Shown in pieces: positions 45,723-54,278 of a stretch of DNA of 64,000 nucleotides. Every line of letters begins with the position of its first letter. The first letter of the stretch is position 1. Below the pieces are notes generated by a model. The model had not been told where the DNA came from. It worked only from the letters and a program-made list of their open reading frames with translations, and did no database searches. Origin of the DNA: JBCFBK01 sp038562555 (GTDB lineage Bacteria > Bacteroidota > Bacteroidia > Bacteroidales > Prolixibacteraceae). The DNA is taken from the NCBI GenBank assembly GCA_038562555.1, contig JBCFBK010000030.1:1-64000 (forward strand). Direction: 5' to 3'. A program made the position numbers and the translations under genes.

Positions 45723-47399
45723 TTATTCCCACCCGGGGTTCTGGGTTAATTTTGGATTCTTAATGATCTCATCAAAAGGTATCGGAAACCAGTACCGTTT
45801 CGGTGTCTGAAAATTATCCTGATAATGCGCCTGAGGAGAGAGCTCTATCGTGTAGGACATTCTGTTCATGGCAATCCTTATCCGTTTTTTAGGTCTGTTC
45901 AGTTCCGGAATCCCCGCTTTATCCTTTCTGGCCCAGCGAACAAGGTCCCAATACCTGTGACACTCGAAGGCCAGCTCCAAACGACGTTCTCTTTTATAGT
46001 CTGCCTCAATATTGGCCGTGGTTGTTAAAGGAGGTAATCCCGCCCGGTCTCTGATTTTGTTGAGCGGAGCGAGCGCTTCGCTTTCTCTTCCTGAATAGAT
46101 CAATGCTTCGGCGTAATTCAGTAATACTTCGGCATACCGGAACATGATCCAGTGTACATCTGTGGGACCGGATGCATCATTTGGAATTTTGGTGGCCTGA
46201 TCTTTCATATACCTAAACTTGCCCGGATAATAACCGGTTTGGGAGAGATGCTGCCCATCGTTCGTGGCCAGATAACCCAGCGGATGGCCAACAGTCATAA
46301 TCAGGCATTGCTTTGCCCCCGGATATTCAATATAAGTCGAATCATATAACACAGTCGCATAAAATCGTTTATCCCTGTTCAGCCACATGGCATACGTACC
46401 CATTACCGGAAAATTATCCGTGAATGTTTTGGATTCCTGCCATCTTCTGGCTACGCCATCATTGTCTACGACGAAATATTCGTCAACAAGATCCTGCGTC
46501 GGACATGCAGCGCCCCATCCGTAAATCTGTAACCCCCTGTTCGGATTCTGGTGTAGTTCCAGACGGTGGGCCCGTTCCGGGTCTTTAAACTGCATCACCA
46601 TTAAAACTTCTTTACTTGTCTTATATGGTTCTCTTTTGTTAAATAATTCATCATAATCAGGATGCAGATCATATCCTAAACTCATAGCTTGCTCGCAGGT
46701 TTCAATTGCCTCCCCGTATCTTTCCGCATAGAGTTCCACTCTTGACTTCAGGCATAACGCGGCACCTTTTGTTACCCGTCCCAGCTCACCTGCCGGCCAT
46801 TCAACAGGCAGGGCATCTGCTGCCTTTTTCAGATCGGCAATGATAAAGTCATAGCATTCTTCTACTGTATTCCGGGGAAGATTGAGTTCATCATTCTGCG
46901 TTAACGGTTTGTCAATAATGGGTAAACCACCAAAGTACTTTACCTTCTGAGAATAGAAATAAGCCCTGAAAAAATAAGCCTGCGCGAGAAACAGCTCTTT
47001 CTTGCTTTCATCAATTGTTGTTGATTCGGGAATATTCTTAATGGCCACGTTGGCATGGCGAATATCTCCAAATGTAAATCCAAAATTATCGGCACTGGTA
47101 AAGTTTCCCAAAGTGATGTTATGAATGTCCATGAAAAAGCCTGCACAATGCTGGGCATTATCCGACCAGCATTCCTCGGTTAGTCTTTCAGTGACTCCTG
47201 TTACGATATTATTTCTTCCCCCGGGAATACTCAAATATCTATAAAGTCCATTAATGTATGCTTCAATCAGTGATTCATCGGTCCAGACAGCCGCATCCGT
47301 CACCTTGTCATGCGGTTCCTTTTCAAGATAATCGTCACATGCAAAAAGTATCGGTAGCGCCAGCGTCAGCATAAAATATATCAAGATTCTCTTTTTCAT
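45723..47399 (-). CDS. susD: SusD/RagB-family nutrient-binding lipoprotein (PUL2)
   Basis: A 558-residue outer-membrane lipoprotein (ILFACDDYLEKEP, Cys21) with the usual SusD elements: LFLAQAYFFRAYFYSQKVKYFGG in the N-terminal TPR part, NTVEECYDFIIADLKKAADAL, and the C-terminal FRYAEVLLNYAEALIYSG followed by RRLELAFECHRYWDLVRW. It binds the PUL2 oligosaccharide together with SusC. It lies 15 bases behind susC. Intact. Confidence 0.94.
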   Translation of the reverse strand: MKKRILIYFMLTLALPILFACDDYLEKEPHDKVTDAAVWTDESLIEAYINGLYRYLSIPGGRNNIVTGVTERLTEECWSDNAQHCAGFFMDIHNITLGNFTSADNFGFTFGDIRHANVAIKNIPESTTIDESKKELFLAQAYFFRAYFYSQKVKYFGGLPIIDKPLTQNDELNLPRNTVEECYDFIIADLKKAADALPVEWPAGELGRVTKGAALCLKSRVELYAERYGEAIETCEQAMSLGYDLHPDYDELFNKREPYKTSKEVLMVMQFKDPERAHRLELHQNPNRGLQIYGWGAACPTQDLVDEYFVVDNDGVARRWQESKTFTDNFPVMGTYAMWLNRDKRFYATVLYDSTYIEYPGAKQCLIMTVGHPLGYLATNDGQHLSQTGYYPGKFRYMKDQATKIPNDASGPTDVHWIMFRYAEVLLNYAEALIYSGRESEALAPLNKIRDRAGLPPLTTTANIEADYKRERRLELAFECHRYWDLVRWARKDKAGIPELNRPKKRIRIAMNRMSYTIELSPQAHYQDNFQTPKRYWFPIPFDEIIKNPKLTQNPGWE

Positions 47400-47414
47400 A
47401 TTATTTATGTTTTT

Positions 47415-50400
47415 TTAAAAGATTACATTTAATCCTAAAGAATAGACTTGCATTAACGGGTATCCTGAACCTTGGTCTGATCCTAGCTCAGGATCAATGA
47501 TTTCTAAATTTGTAATTGTAAAAAGGTTTGTTCCGCTCAGATACATTCGAAAGGCCTGAATATTTCTCGATTTAATTAGTTTATGCCTAAAGTCGTAACC
47601 GAATTCCAGATTTTTTAGTCTCAGATAAGAAGCATCTCTCAACCAAAAGTTGGAGGTCTCGTAATTATTACCCGTACGGTATTCTCCCTGCCGGGGGTAT
47701 TTTGCATTTGGAGTTTCGGGAGTCCATAGATTATCATGTTCTTTATACGTAATACCATGCATTCCTGCACGCAATCGTTCCGAGAGCATTTTGTTGTACA
47801 TGGTCGCGCCCACAAATAATCCACTAAATTCGAACCCTTTGTATCCAGCCCGAAATGTAAGTCCCACCTGAATCTGAGGAAATGTAGGCTTTCCTAATCT
47901 TTTTTTATCATAACTATCGATTTTTCCGTCGCCGTTCATATCCTTATACTTAATATACCCGGGGTCAAGAAGGTTATAAGACATATTTCTTGGCGAATTC
48001 ATAACCTCTTCATACGACTGATAGTAACCATCGGCAGACCAAATTACACCATAACTTGGGGATGCCTGAGTTTCCCGCCAGTTAGGTATTTCAAGCTGTC
48101 CTGTATTTTCATCCATATATTCCCACAGAGAAGACCAATAAGAGAATGTATGACCTAATTCCAGATCGAAATTTCTTTTTTTCAGGAAATAGCTTAACTT
48201 ATAATCGAATCCTCCTCTTCTTTGAATTCCTATATTTTCCTTAGGAAAGCTTTTACCCAGAAGTGTAGAAGACTGATCGGATCTGGACAACAAGATCCCG
48301 GTTGTTTTATTGTAGAAAAAGTCGATCTCCATTAATAATTTATTCTGAAACAATCCTGCTTCCATCCCGCCGTTAAACGATTTTGTCTCCTCCCAGGTAA
48401 TATCAAAGCTCGGAAGTTCATTCTCCCTTGCGCCCTTCACAATCGTCTGACTGCTACCCAGCACATAGGCATCACTAAGCGTATAGGTAGCCAGATACGG
48501 GAAACTGACTCCCACGTTATCATTTCCGATCTTTCCGTACGAAAGCCTTATTTTCAAATTATTGACAATATCGGAAGAAATGAATGACTGGAAGAAAGGT
48601 TCTTCAGAAATACGATAACCGACCGCGATGGAGGGGAAGAATCCCCAACGATCTCCTTTGGGAAAATTCATGGACCCGTCATAACGAAAATTGGTTTCCA
48701 GCAAATATTTCCCTTTGTAATCGTAGGTCAACCTGCCAACTATTCCCTGTCTGGCTTCATCGTACTCATATCCGGTATTGGATTGACCTGAATTTTCGCC
48801 CATGAATAACTGATCCAGTGCAGGGGTAATATAGTTTTTCTTATAGGCATCAAACCATTGTCGGTTACTTTCGTTCTGGGAGTATACCATCAAAGCCGAA
48901 AAATTGTGAACACCAAATGATCTCAGGTACTGCACATGCGTTTCAAAATTAAGTGAGTAGCCGGAGTTGTTGGTCTGTCTCAACTCTGGCTTAGAAAAAA
49001 CATTCCCTTCAGTATCATCATACAAATCATATAGGGGAAGATCAACATTCCAGTATTTATCAAAATTGTTATAATAATCGTATGCAGCAAGTGCTTTAAC
49101 GGACAGTCCTTTAATAAAAGGTATTTTTAAATCGAACTGCAAGCTTGAATTAAATCTTCTTCTGTCTTCCCTTAAATAGCCATGGGCAGGATCCAGTTCT
49201 GCTTTTACATTATCATTTCCGCTTTGAGAGGTATATTTCCCGTTTGAAAACATCAATGGTCTGGTGCTGATCGCATCGTATAACCGTTCCCAAATCTCTG
49301 CATCTCCGGATGAAGGATAGTTTCCATCGCCATACTGGCCAAACATGTCAAATGAAACTTTCAGGTTTTCGTCGAGAAACCAAGTATCGAAATTAGATCT
49401 CAGGCTATACCGATTATACTTCGTAATCGAAGTTTTAAACATTCCTTCCTGATTGAAGTACCCGAAAGAAGCGTAAAAACTGGACCGCTGATTGCCTCCG
49501 GAGACAGAAAGATTATGTTGAGTCTGCATGGCGGCATTCTTCAATAACTGTTGCCTGTAATTTTCATTTCCCCAGTTGCGGCCCGTGATCACTTGATCGG
49601 TCAGCCCATCAGGATCAGTACCGATTTTATCGAAATAATCCTGATTCCAGGTATCAGGAATGCCAAGTGCCGTACTATAACGCCTGTCTCTGATCCATTT
49701 TTCTTTTATATCAAAAAAATCCGGTTCTCTTGTAGGCTTTTGAAATCCAACATAGGCGTTATAATTGAGTTCCAAATCCTTCCTTTGTCCTCTTTTTGTA
49801 GTGACAAGTATGACACCGTTTTGAGCCCGGGCGCCATATACGGCGGTTGCCGATGCATCTTTCAAAACACTTAATGACTCAATATCATTCGGATCTATCG
49901 AATTAAAGTCCCTGCCAATAATACCGTCTACGACCACAAGGGCTCCGCTTGCACCACGAATCCGTATTTCAGCCTGATCTTTCCCTGGATTTCCGCTCGG
50001 TTGACGGGTGATGACGCCTGCCAGTCTTCCGGTGACCAACTGCGACATATTGGTTGCCGGGATCGATTTAATTTCTTCAGGTTTTACAGTACTCACTGAA
50101 CCTGTCAACGTTGATTTTTTCTGCGTACCATATCCAATAGCGACAACTTCCTCCAGTCCGATCGTCTCTTCTTCAAGAACGACCTGAATACTGGTACGGC
50201 CATCAATTTTAATTTCCTGTGTTCTCATCCCCACGAACGATAAGACAAGAGTAGCATCATCGGCAACATTGGTCAGGTTGAAATTACCGTTACTGTCGCT
50301 GACGGTTCCCTTTGATGCACCTTTTACCGCAATGGTAACCCCGGGCAAAGATTCGCCTGACGAGTTTTTCACTGATCCGGTAATCGTCAGGTTCTGAAGA

Positions 50401-50792
50401 GACAAACCCGGAAGATCACTCTGTGAATCCTGAAGAACAATGAGTCGTCCGTCAATTTTATAGGAAATAGTCGTTCCCATGAAAATTCCGGAAAGGATCT
50501 TTTCAATGTTCACATTTTCCATATTCACATTCACCTTCCGCTCAACATCAATCACTTTGCTGCTGTAAAGAAAATAATAGTCCGACTGGTCCTCTATTTT
50601 CTGCAAAACATCTTTTATCGCAGCATTCTGAATTTTTAAGGAAAGCGTGGCTGTTTGCGACCAGGAAACAGCCGCGAGCGTCTGAAAAGCGCTTATCAAC
50701 AACAACAGATTAGTTAGTTTCATGTAAAATAGTGTTTTTCTCCACCACGGAGAGAATGTCTCCGTTTTGGTCAATTCTGACTTTTTTTTCAT
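47415..50792 (-). CDS. susC: SusC/RagA TonB-dependent transducing receptor (PUL2)
   Basis: A full-length 1125-residue outer-membrane receptor: signal sequence, STN domain (~50-120, LQKIEDQSDYYFLYSSKVID), carboxypeptidase-like regulatory domain (GVTIAVKGASKGTVSDSNG), plug (IPATNMSQLVTGRLAGVI, LKDASATAVYGARAQNGVI) and a 22-stranded barrel ending in SLGLNVIF. The STN domain allows signalling to the FecR protein encoded upstream. In PUL1 the homologous gene is frame-broken, which makes this copy a good reference for length and domain order. The start codon is preceded by a stem that has a T run on the opposite strand. Confidence 0.95.
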   Translation of the reverse strand: MKKKSELTKTETFSPWWRKTLFYMKLTNLLLLISAFQTLAAVSWSQTATLSLKIQNAAIKDVLQKIEDQSDYYFLYSSKVIDVERKVNVNMENVNIEKILSGIFMGTTISYKIDGRLIVLQDSQSDLPGLSLQNLTITGSVKNSSGESLPGVTIAVKGASKGTVSDSNGNFNLTNVADDATLVLSFVGMRTQEIKIDGRTSIQVVLEEETIGLEEVVAIGYGTQKKSTLTGSVSTVKPEEIKSIPATNMSQLVTGRLAGVITRQPSGNPGKDQAEIRIRGASGALVVVDGIIGRDFNSIDPNDIESLSVLKDASATAVYGARAQNGVILVTTKRGQRKDLELNYNAYVGFQKPTREPDFFDIKEKWIRDRRYSTALGIPDTWNQDYFDKIGTDPDGLTDQVITGRNWGNENYRQQLLKNAAMQTQHNLSVSGGNQRSSFYASFGYFNQEGMFKTSITKYNRYSLRSNFDTWFLDENLKVSFDMFGQYGDGNYPSSGDAEIWERLYDAISTRPLMFSNGKYTSQSGNDNVKAELDPAHGYLREDRRRFNSSLQFDLKIPFIKGLSVKALAAYDYYNNFDKYWNVDLPLYDLYDDTEGNVFSKPELRQTNNSGYSLNFETHVQYLRSFGVHNFSALMVYSQNESNRQWFDAYKKNYITPALDQLFMGENSGQSNTGYEYDEARQGIVGRLTYDYKGKYLLETNFRYDGSMNFPKGDRWGFFPSIAVGYRISEEPFFQSFISSDIVNNLKIRLSYGKIGNDNVGVSFPYLATYTLSDAYVLGSSQTIVKGARENELPSFDITWEETKSFNGGMEAGLFQNKLLMEIDFFYNKTTGILLSRSDQSSTLLGKSFPKENIGIQRRGGFDYKLSYFLKKRNFDLELGHTFSYWSSLWEYMDENTGQLEIPNWRETQASPSYGVIWSADGYYQSYEEVMNSPRNMSYNLLDPGYIKYKDMNGDGKIDSYDKKRLGKPTFPQIQVGLTFRAGYKGFEFSGLFVGATMYNKMLSERLRAGMHGITYKEHDNLWTPETPNAKYPRQGEYRTGNNYETSNFWLRDASYLRLKNLEFGYDFRHKLIKSRNIQAFRMYLSGTNLFTITNLEIIDPELGSDQGSGYPLMQVYSLGLNVIF

Positions 50793-50828
50793 ACTTTTAA
50801 ACCGTTAGATTTATTTACTCTAATTATT

Positions 50829-50880
50829 GAGCTGGTGGCGAATGTGCAAGATTCCCGCCGGCTCTTCTTTTTATTTTTTC
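50829..50880 (+). terminator. Plus-strand terminator antisense to the susC leader (PUL2)
   Basis: GAGCTGGTGGCGAAT pairs imperfectly with ATTCCCGCCGGCTC across a 7-base loop and is followed by a T-rich run (TTCTTTTTATTTTTT) in the + direction only. Its place and its GAAT-7-ATTC apex match the PUL1 element, so the two are homologous. It reaches into the 3' end of the FecR gene on the other strand. Confidence 0.45.
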
Positions 50881-51896
50881 ATCATATAAATTGTGGTTTT
50901 CGTTGTTTCCCGTTCCGGCATTTTCTGTATCCTGTATTTAACAGGCAAGGCAAAAGCAATATGTTCAAGCGTTTGTTCTATTTTTTCCCCCTCAAGCGTG
51001 GCTGTCAACAGGAATTTGTTTAATTCAGGATCCTGAATAACAATTTCTGCATTATACCACCGGCTCAGCTTTAACATGGCCATCCGGAACGGCTCGTCTT
51101 TCAGGATAAGCTTACCGTTAATCCATGAAAAGTAAATGGCAGGATTAACTTTTCTTGAAACGATCTCATTGTCCGGAACGTTATACTGAATCTGTTCTCC
51201 CGGTTTCATAATGATTTGCCGGTCATCCTTTTCCAGCCTGATCGCCCCCTCCGAGAGCGTCGCCTCAAAATACCGGTCGCTGCTGTATGCCCTTAAGTTA
51301 AACGAGGTGCCCGTAACGACCGTATTGATCATCGGGTTTTCAACAATAAACGGCTTTTCAGGATCGGATACTACTTCGAAATAGGCTTCACCGTCAATAA
51401 ACACGTGACGTTCATGCTTTGCAAATTTTTCCGGGTACCTGATCAACGTGCCATCGTTAAGCCAGACTGTGGTGCCATCGGCCAACTGAATCTTTACACG
51501 CGTTCCGGGTTTCGTAATTAATTCTTTTTCTGCAAACTTGCCCTGTGTGCCCTTTTGATAAACCGAAACAAAAAGAATGGTGGAAGCAATCAACAAAGGT
51601 AGCAACAGGATCGCGGCAACACGATAAAACAGCGGCACCTGCCGTTTACCCTGTGCACCGTGAAATAAAGCCGATTCTTTCTTTCCCATGTTAATCCGGC
51701 GATGAACCTGACCCAGCATCCGGTCAAAATCGGGAGAGCCTTCTTTCAGGGATATCCGGTTATCAGCCCAGACAGAACCAAGCATTCCCCTTACCTGAAG
51801 TTCATTTTCAGGATCAGTAAGCCATTCCTTTATATGCCTGCGATCCGGTGTGCCGGCTTTTTGCTTTAGGTAGTTATATATGGTTTCAAGGTCCAT
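50871..51896 (-). CDS. FecR-family anti-sigma factor (PUL2)
   Basis: A 341-residue protein, started at the ATG giving MDLETIYNYLKQK; an extension upstream would overlap the sigma gene and gains no homology. Cytoplasmic helical part with DPENELQVRGMLGSVW, a membrane helix (VAAILLLPLLIASTILFVS), a FecR domain (KPGTRVKIQLADGTTVWLND, VFIDGEAYFEV) and a C-terminal DUF4974-like domain (WINGKLILKDEPFRMAML). It is the signal relay between SusC and the sigma factor of PUL2 and shares the full plan of the PUL1 protein. Confidence 0.92.
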   Translation of the reverse strand: MDLETIYNYLKQKAGTPDRRHIKEWLTDPENELQVRGMLGSVWADNRISLKEGSPDFDRMLGQVHRRINMGKKESALFHGAQGKRQVPLFYRVAAILLLPLLIASTILFVSVYQKGTQGKFAEKELITKPGTRVKIQLADGTTVWLNDGTLIRYPEKFAKHERHVFIDGEAYFEVVSDPEKPFIVENPMINTVVTGTSFNLRAYSSDRYFEATLSEGAIRLEKDDRQIIMKPGEQIQYNVPDNEIVSRKVNPAIYFSWINGKLILKDEPFRMAMLKLSRWYNAEIVIQDPELNKFLLTATLEGEKIEQTLEHIAFALPVKYRIQKMPERETTKTTIYMMKK

Positions 51897-51949
51897 CCGT
51901 TCAGCTTCTCTTTGCACACAATACGAAGCTGAGGCGTCCCGGCACCTAT

Positions 51950-52555
51950 TCACCGGATAAATTTTTTTTTCGGGAATGTGATAAAAAAGTATATCAGGCC
52001 AGAAATACCGGAAGCGCCAAGCTTCTCCCTCAGCTCTTTCAGTGCCGAATTCATCTGATTTTCAACTGTCTTCACCGAAATCTGCATTTGGATTGCGATC
52101 TCCTTGTTGGTCAGGCCCTGTTCCCTGCTGAGCTTAAAAATCTGTCTCCTTCGTTCCGGAAAGTTGTCAATGATTGCCCGTGCCGCTGATTCCTGACTTT
52201 TAAACTCAACGAAGTATTCGGTCTCGTTTGAAGCATATGACTTTGAAGAGGTGAACAATTCGATTCTTTTCTTCTCGGCCTTCTCCTTTCTCAGGTAGGA
52301 AATGGTCTCGTTATACGTAATCCGGAACAAAAACGCTTTAAATGAAAAATGCTCCTCAATCTGCATCCGCTTTTCCCAAATCTTCACAAAAATGGTCTGT
52401 GTAACTTCCTCTGCCGTAAACGCATCTTTGGAAATACTGAAAACAAAAGCAAATATACTTTGGGCATAGCGCTTAAAAAGATTGTCAAAAGCCGCATAAT
52501 CGCCGCCTTTCAGCTCCGTAATATATTCCCGGTCGGTTTTCAAATAAGTGGACAT
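51950..52555 (-). CDS. ECF RNA polymerase sigma factor (PUL2)
   Basis: A 201-residue sigma-70 family member with region 2 (~20-85, FDNLFKRYAQSIFAFVFS, FVKIWEKRMQIE) and region 4 (~135-190, FPERRRQIFKLSREQGLTNK, MQISVKTVENQM). It is intact and serves as the template for the broken PUL1 copy. It should drive transcription of susCD2 and probably of the enzyme genes when FecR is triggered. A TACATTTG box lies 16 bases before the start. Confidence 0.94.
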   Translation of the reverse strand: MSTYLKTDREYITELKGGDYAAFDNLFKRYAQSIFAFVFSISKDAFTAEEVTQTIFVKIWEKRMQIEEHFSFKAFLFRITYNETISYLRKEKAEKKRIELFTSSKSYASNETEYFVEFKSQESAARAIIDNFPERRRQIFKLSREQGLTNKEIAIQMQISVKTVENQMNSALKELREKLGASGISGLIYFFITFPKKKFIR

Positions 52556-52570
52556 TTTTGTTTAGGCTCC

Positions 52571-52578
52571 CAAATGTA
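52571..52578 (-). promoter_or_regulatory. -7 box TACATTTG of the PUL2 sigma gene
   Basis: The octamer TACATTTG on the minus strand fits the Bacteroidota -7 consensus and would give a very short leader. The PUL1 sigma gene has the same octamer. Confidence 0.45.
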
Positions 52579-52660
52579 CACAAATTGCTTTAAATATTGC
52601 AGCGGCACTCCGCTGGCTCCTGATCTATGCCACTCCTTAAAATCTTAACGTTCGTTAACC

Positions 52661-52802
52661 TTGTTTGACGCCACTTAACGATTTCCTGCTCTATCTTTGT
52701 GTCAGAGCAATATAAAACAGAAGCATATTTTTTTCATAGATTTTTTTTCATAGATTTGAGTTGGTTAAAGGGAGAAGGATGGTTGGAGAGCCATCCTTTT
52801 TT
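52661..52802 (+). ncRNA. Putative small RNA unit, copy 1
   Basis: Promoter-like TTGTTTGACG (52661-52670) and TATCTTTG (52692-52699) are followed by TTTTTTTTCATAGATTT (52741-52757) and a terminator (AAGGATGG/CCATCCTT, 52775-52798, plus T run to 52802). A transcript of about 95 bases would result. The T8-CATAG-ATTT stretch is identical to the complement of the susC1 start region, where it is likewise followed by a terminator stem. The spacing between the two boxes (24) is longer than the usual 19-21. No protein of useful length is encoded. Confidence 0.45.
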
Positions 52803-52872
52803 GTTGGAGCCAATTGAGTCCATCCGGCCAAATAAGTAAAAATCAAACCATTGTTAACTTTTATTAACCTTG

Positions 52873-52997
52873 TTTGACGGCGCTTAACGATTAAGGGTTG
52901 TATCTTTGTTGTGTAAGTAATGAATCATAAGCAGGAGTTTTTTTTCATAGTTTTAGAGTTGGTTAAGGAGAAAGGATGGGGTGAGCCATCCTTTTTT
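52873..52997 (+). ncRNA. Putative small RNA unit, copy 2
   Basis: Tandem copy of the preceding unit about 209 bases downstream: TTTG (52873-52876) and TATCTTTG (52901-52908) with the same 24-base spacing, T8-CATAG (52938-52950), GAGTTGGTTAAGG and an AAGGATGG/CCATCCTT terminator with T run (52972-52997). The promoter blocks of both copies share TTAACCTTGTTTGACG and CTTAACGATT, while the parts between are diverged; the retained boxes and stems argue for function. A transcript of about 80 bases is predicted. Confidence 0.45.
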
Positions 52998-53015
52998 CAT
53001 TGAAGTATATCCTGA

Positions 53016-53990
53016 TCAGAACGATGCTTCGGGTTTAACATCATACCCCTTCACGGGTTGATGTCCCGTGCCGGTATAATCGGGCAGGAACCGGTTGATC
53101 AGATCGAAAATCGAAATAACCAGATCAGGGAACAGCGCATGAACCAGCTTTCCAAGTTTTGCCGGGAAAGACAGGGTCAGTGTTTTGTCGCCCCCCTGCA
53201 TGCCGCAGATAATTTTACGGGCTGCACGCTCAGCACTCATTGTAATCAAGGGGTTGGTGGCCGCTGCCGAGAACCACTCATACTCTTTCTCATATTTCCC
53301 CTTCACATCAATATGCCGGTGGCTGCCGGTCGACATCAGCCCCGGGTACACACTCGTTACTTTTATATTGTGGTGTTCCAGCTCGGCCGTCAGACCTTCC
53401 GAAAAGCCGGATAACGCAAATTTGCTGACATTATAGGGCAGCAAGTGCGGAAAACTGACCAGGGCGCCCACCGAAATAATATTCACAATCCTTCCCTGAC
53501 GCCGTTCTTTCATCCCGGGCAAAACGCGGTTGATGATATGAAACGGTCCCCAGAAATAGACCTTCATGGCGGCCTCATAATCTTCCTCGCTGAAGGTTTC
53601 CATCGGACCTACACGGATCTTTCCGGCATTGTTAATAACCGCATTCACGGGCCCCATTTTCATTTCAATCTCGCCGATCATCCGGTCTACCTGTTCCTTA
53701 TCGGTAATATCACAGGGAACGGCCAACACCTCGGCTCCGGTTTGCGACAGTTCGCCCGATGCGTTATCCAGTTCCTCCTGATCGCGGGCACAGATCACGA
53801 CTTTAGCTTTTTTTTCCGCCAGTTGGCGGGCCATGATCAGTCCCAATCCGCGCGACCCTCCGGTTACCAGGACCACCTGATCTTTCAGATTATACCAGTT
53901 TAAAGAGCGGACAGCCATCCTTAAGGCCGCCGCACCCGCTGCGCTGACAACAGCGCCCATCAAAACCTTATTTATTCCTTTTGTTCTCAT
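53016..53990 (-). CDS. Short-chain dehydrogenase/reductase with N-terminal membrane segment
   Basis: A 324-residue classical SDR. A hydrophobic stretch (residues ~9-25, VLMGAVVSAAGAAAL) precedes the Rossmann fold; LVTGGSRGLG binds the cofactor, NNAG is present, and IISVGA ... PYNVSK supplies the catalytic Ser, Tyr and Lys. The C-terminal part is longer than in simple SDRs. The Arg after the first beta strand region (CARDQEELD) suggests NADP. Substrate unknown. It is transcribed away from another SDR gene across a 290-base spacer and ends beside the small-RNA-like units. Confidence 0.88.
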   Translation of the reverse strand: MRTKGINKVLMGAVVSAAGAAALRMAVRSLNWYNLKDQVVLVTGGSRGLGLIMARQLAEKKAKVVICARDQEELDNASGELSQTGAEVLAVPCDITDKEQVDRMIGEIEMKMGPVNAVINNAGKIRVGPMETFSEEDYEAAMKVYFWGPFHIINRVLPGMKERRQGRIVNIISVGALVSFPHLLPYNVSKFALSGFSEGLTAELEHHNIKVTSVYPGLMSTGSHRHIDVKGKYEKEYEWFSAAATNPLITMSAERAARKIICGMQGGDKTLTLSFPAKLGKLVHALFPDLVISIFDLINRFLPDYTGTGHQPVKGYDVKPEASF

Positions 53991-54244
53991 CTCTTTTCAT
54001 TTTATGTTTGTAATCGACTCATTGTGAGGAAACCAGCCCTCAACTTTCCACAGCTTTCTACAGATCCCAAACGAAATAACCCTGTTTTCCGGGCTATTCC
54101 ACGCTTGCCCTCTTTTATTCCGCAAGCACCATTCCAAAACACACAGAATCAAAACGCGGTACGATCTGACCAAAAAAGTCACGATTGTTTGAATTGTGCA
54201 ATTTTTGGTTTGCGCACCGTTAACCCTGCCGCTCTCCGGTGGGG

Positions 54245-54252
54245 TAACTTTG
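54245..54252 (+). promoter_or_regulatory. -7 box TAACTTTG of the second SDR gene
   Basis: TAACTTTG fits TAnnTTTG and lies 27 bases before the chosen ATG. A TTAAC at 54220-54224 sits 20 bases upstream, but a proper -33 TTTG is not seen. The rest of the 53991-54278 spacer shows nothing recognisable. Confidence 0.5.
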
Positions 54253-54278
54253 TACCGGAAACTAAAAACAAGAAAGTC

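Noticed and set aside
52649..52997. Tandem repeat units considered as a CRISPR array or short genes
   Set aside because: Only two units, about 209 bases apart, with promoter- and terminator-like parts and no spacer pattern; the tiny open frames (7-11 codons) are not credible genes.
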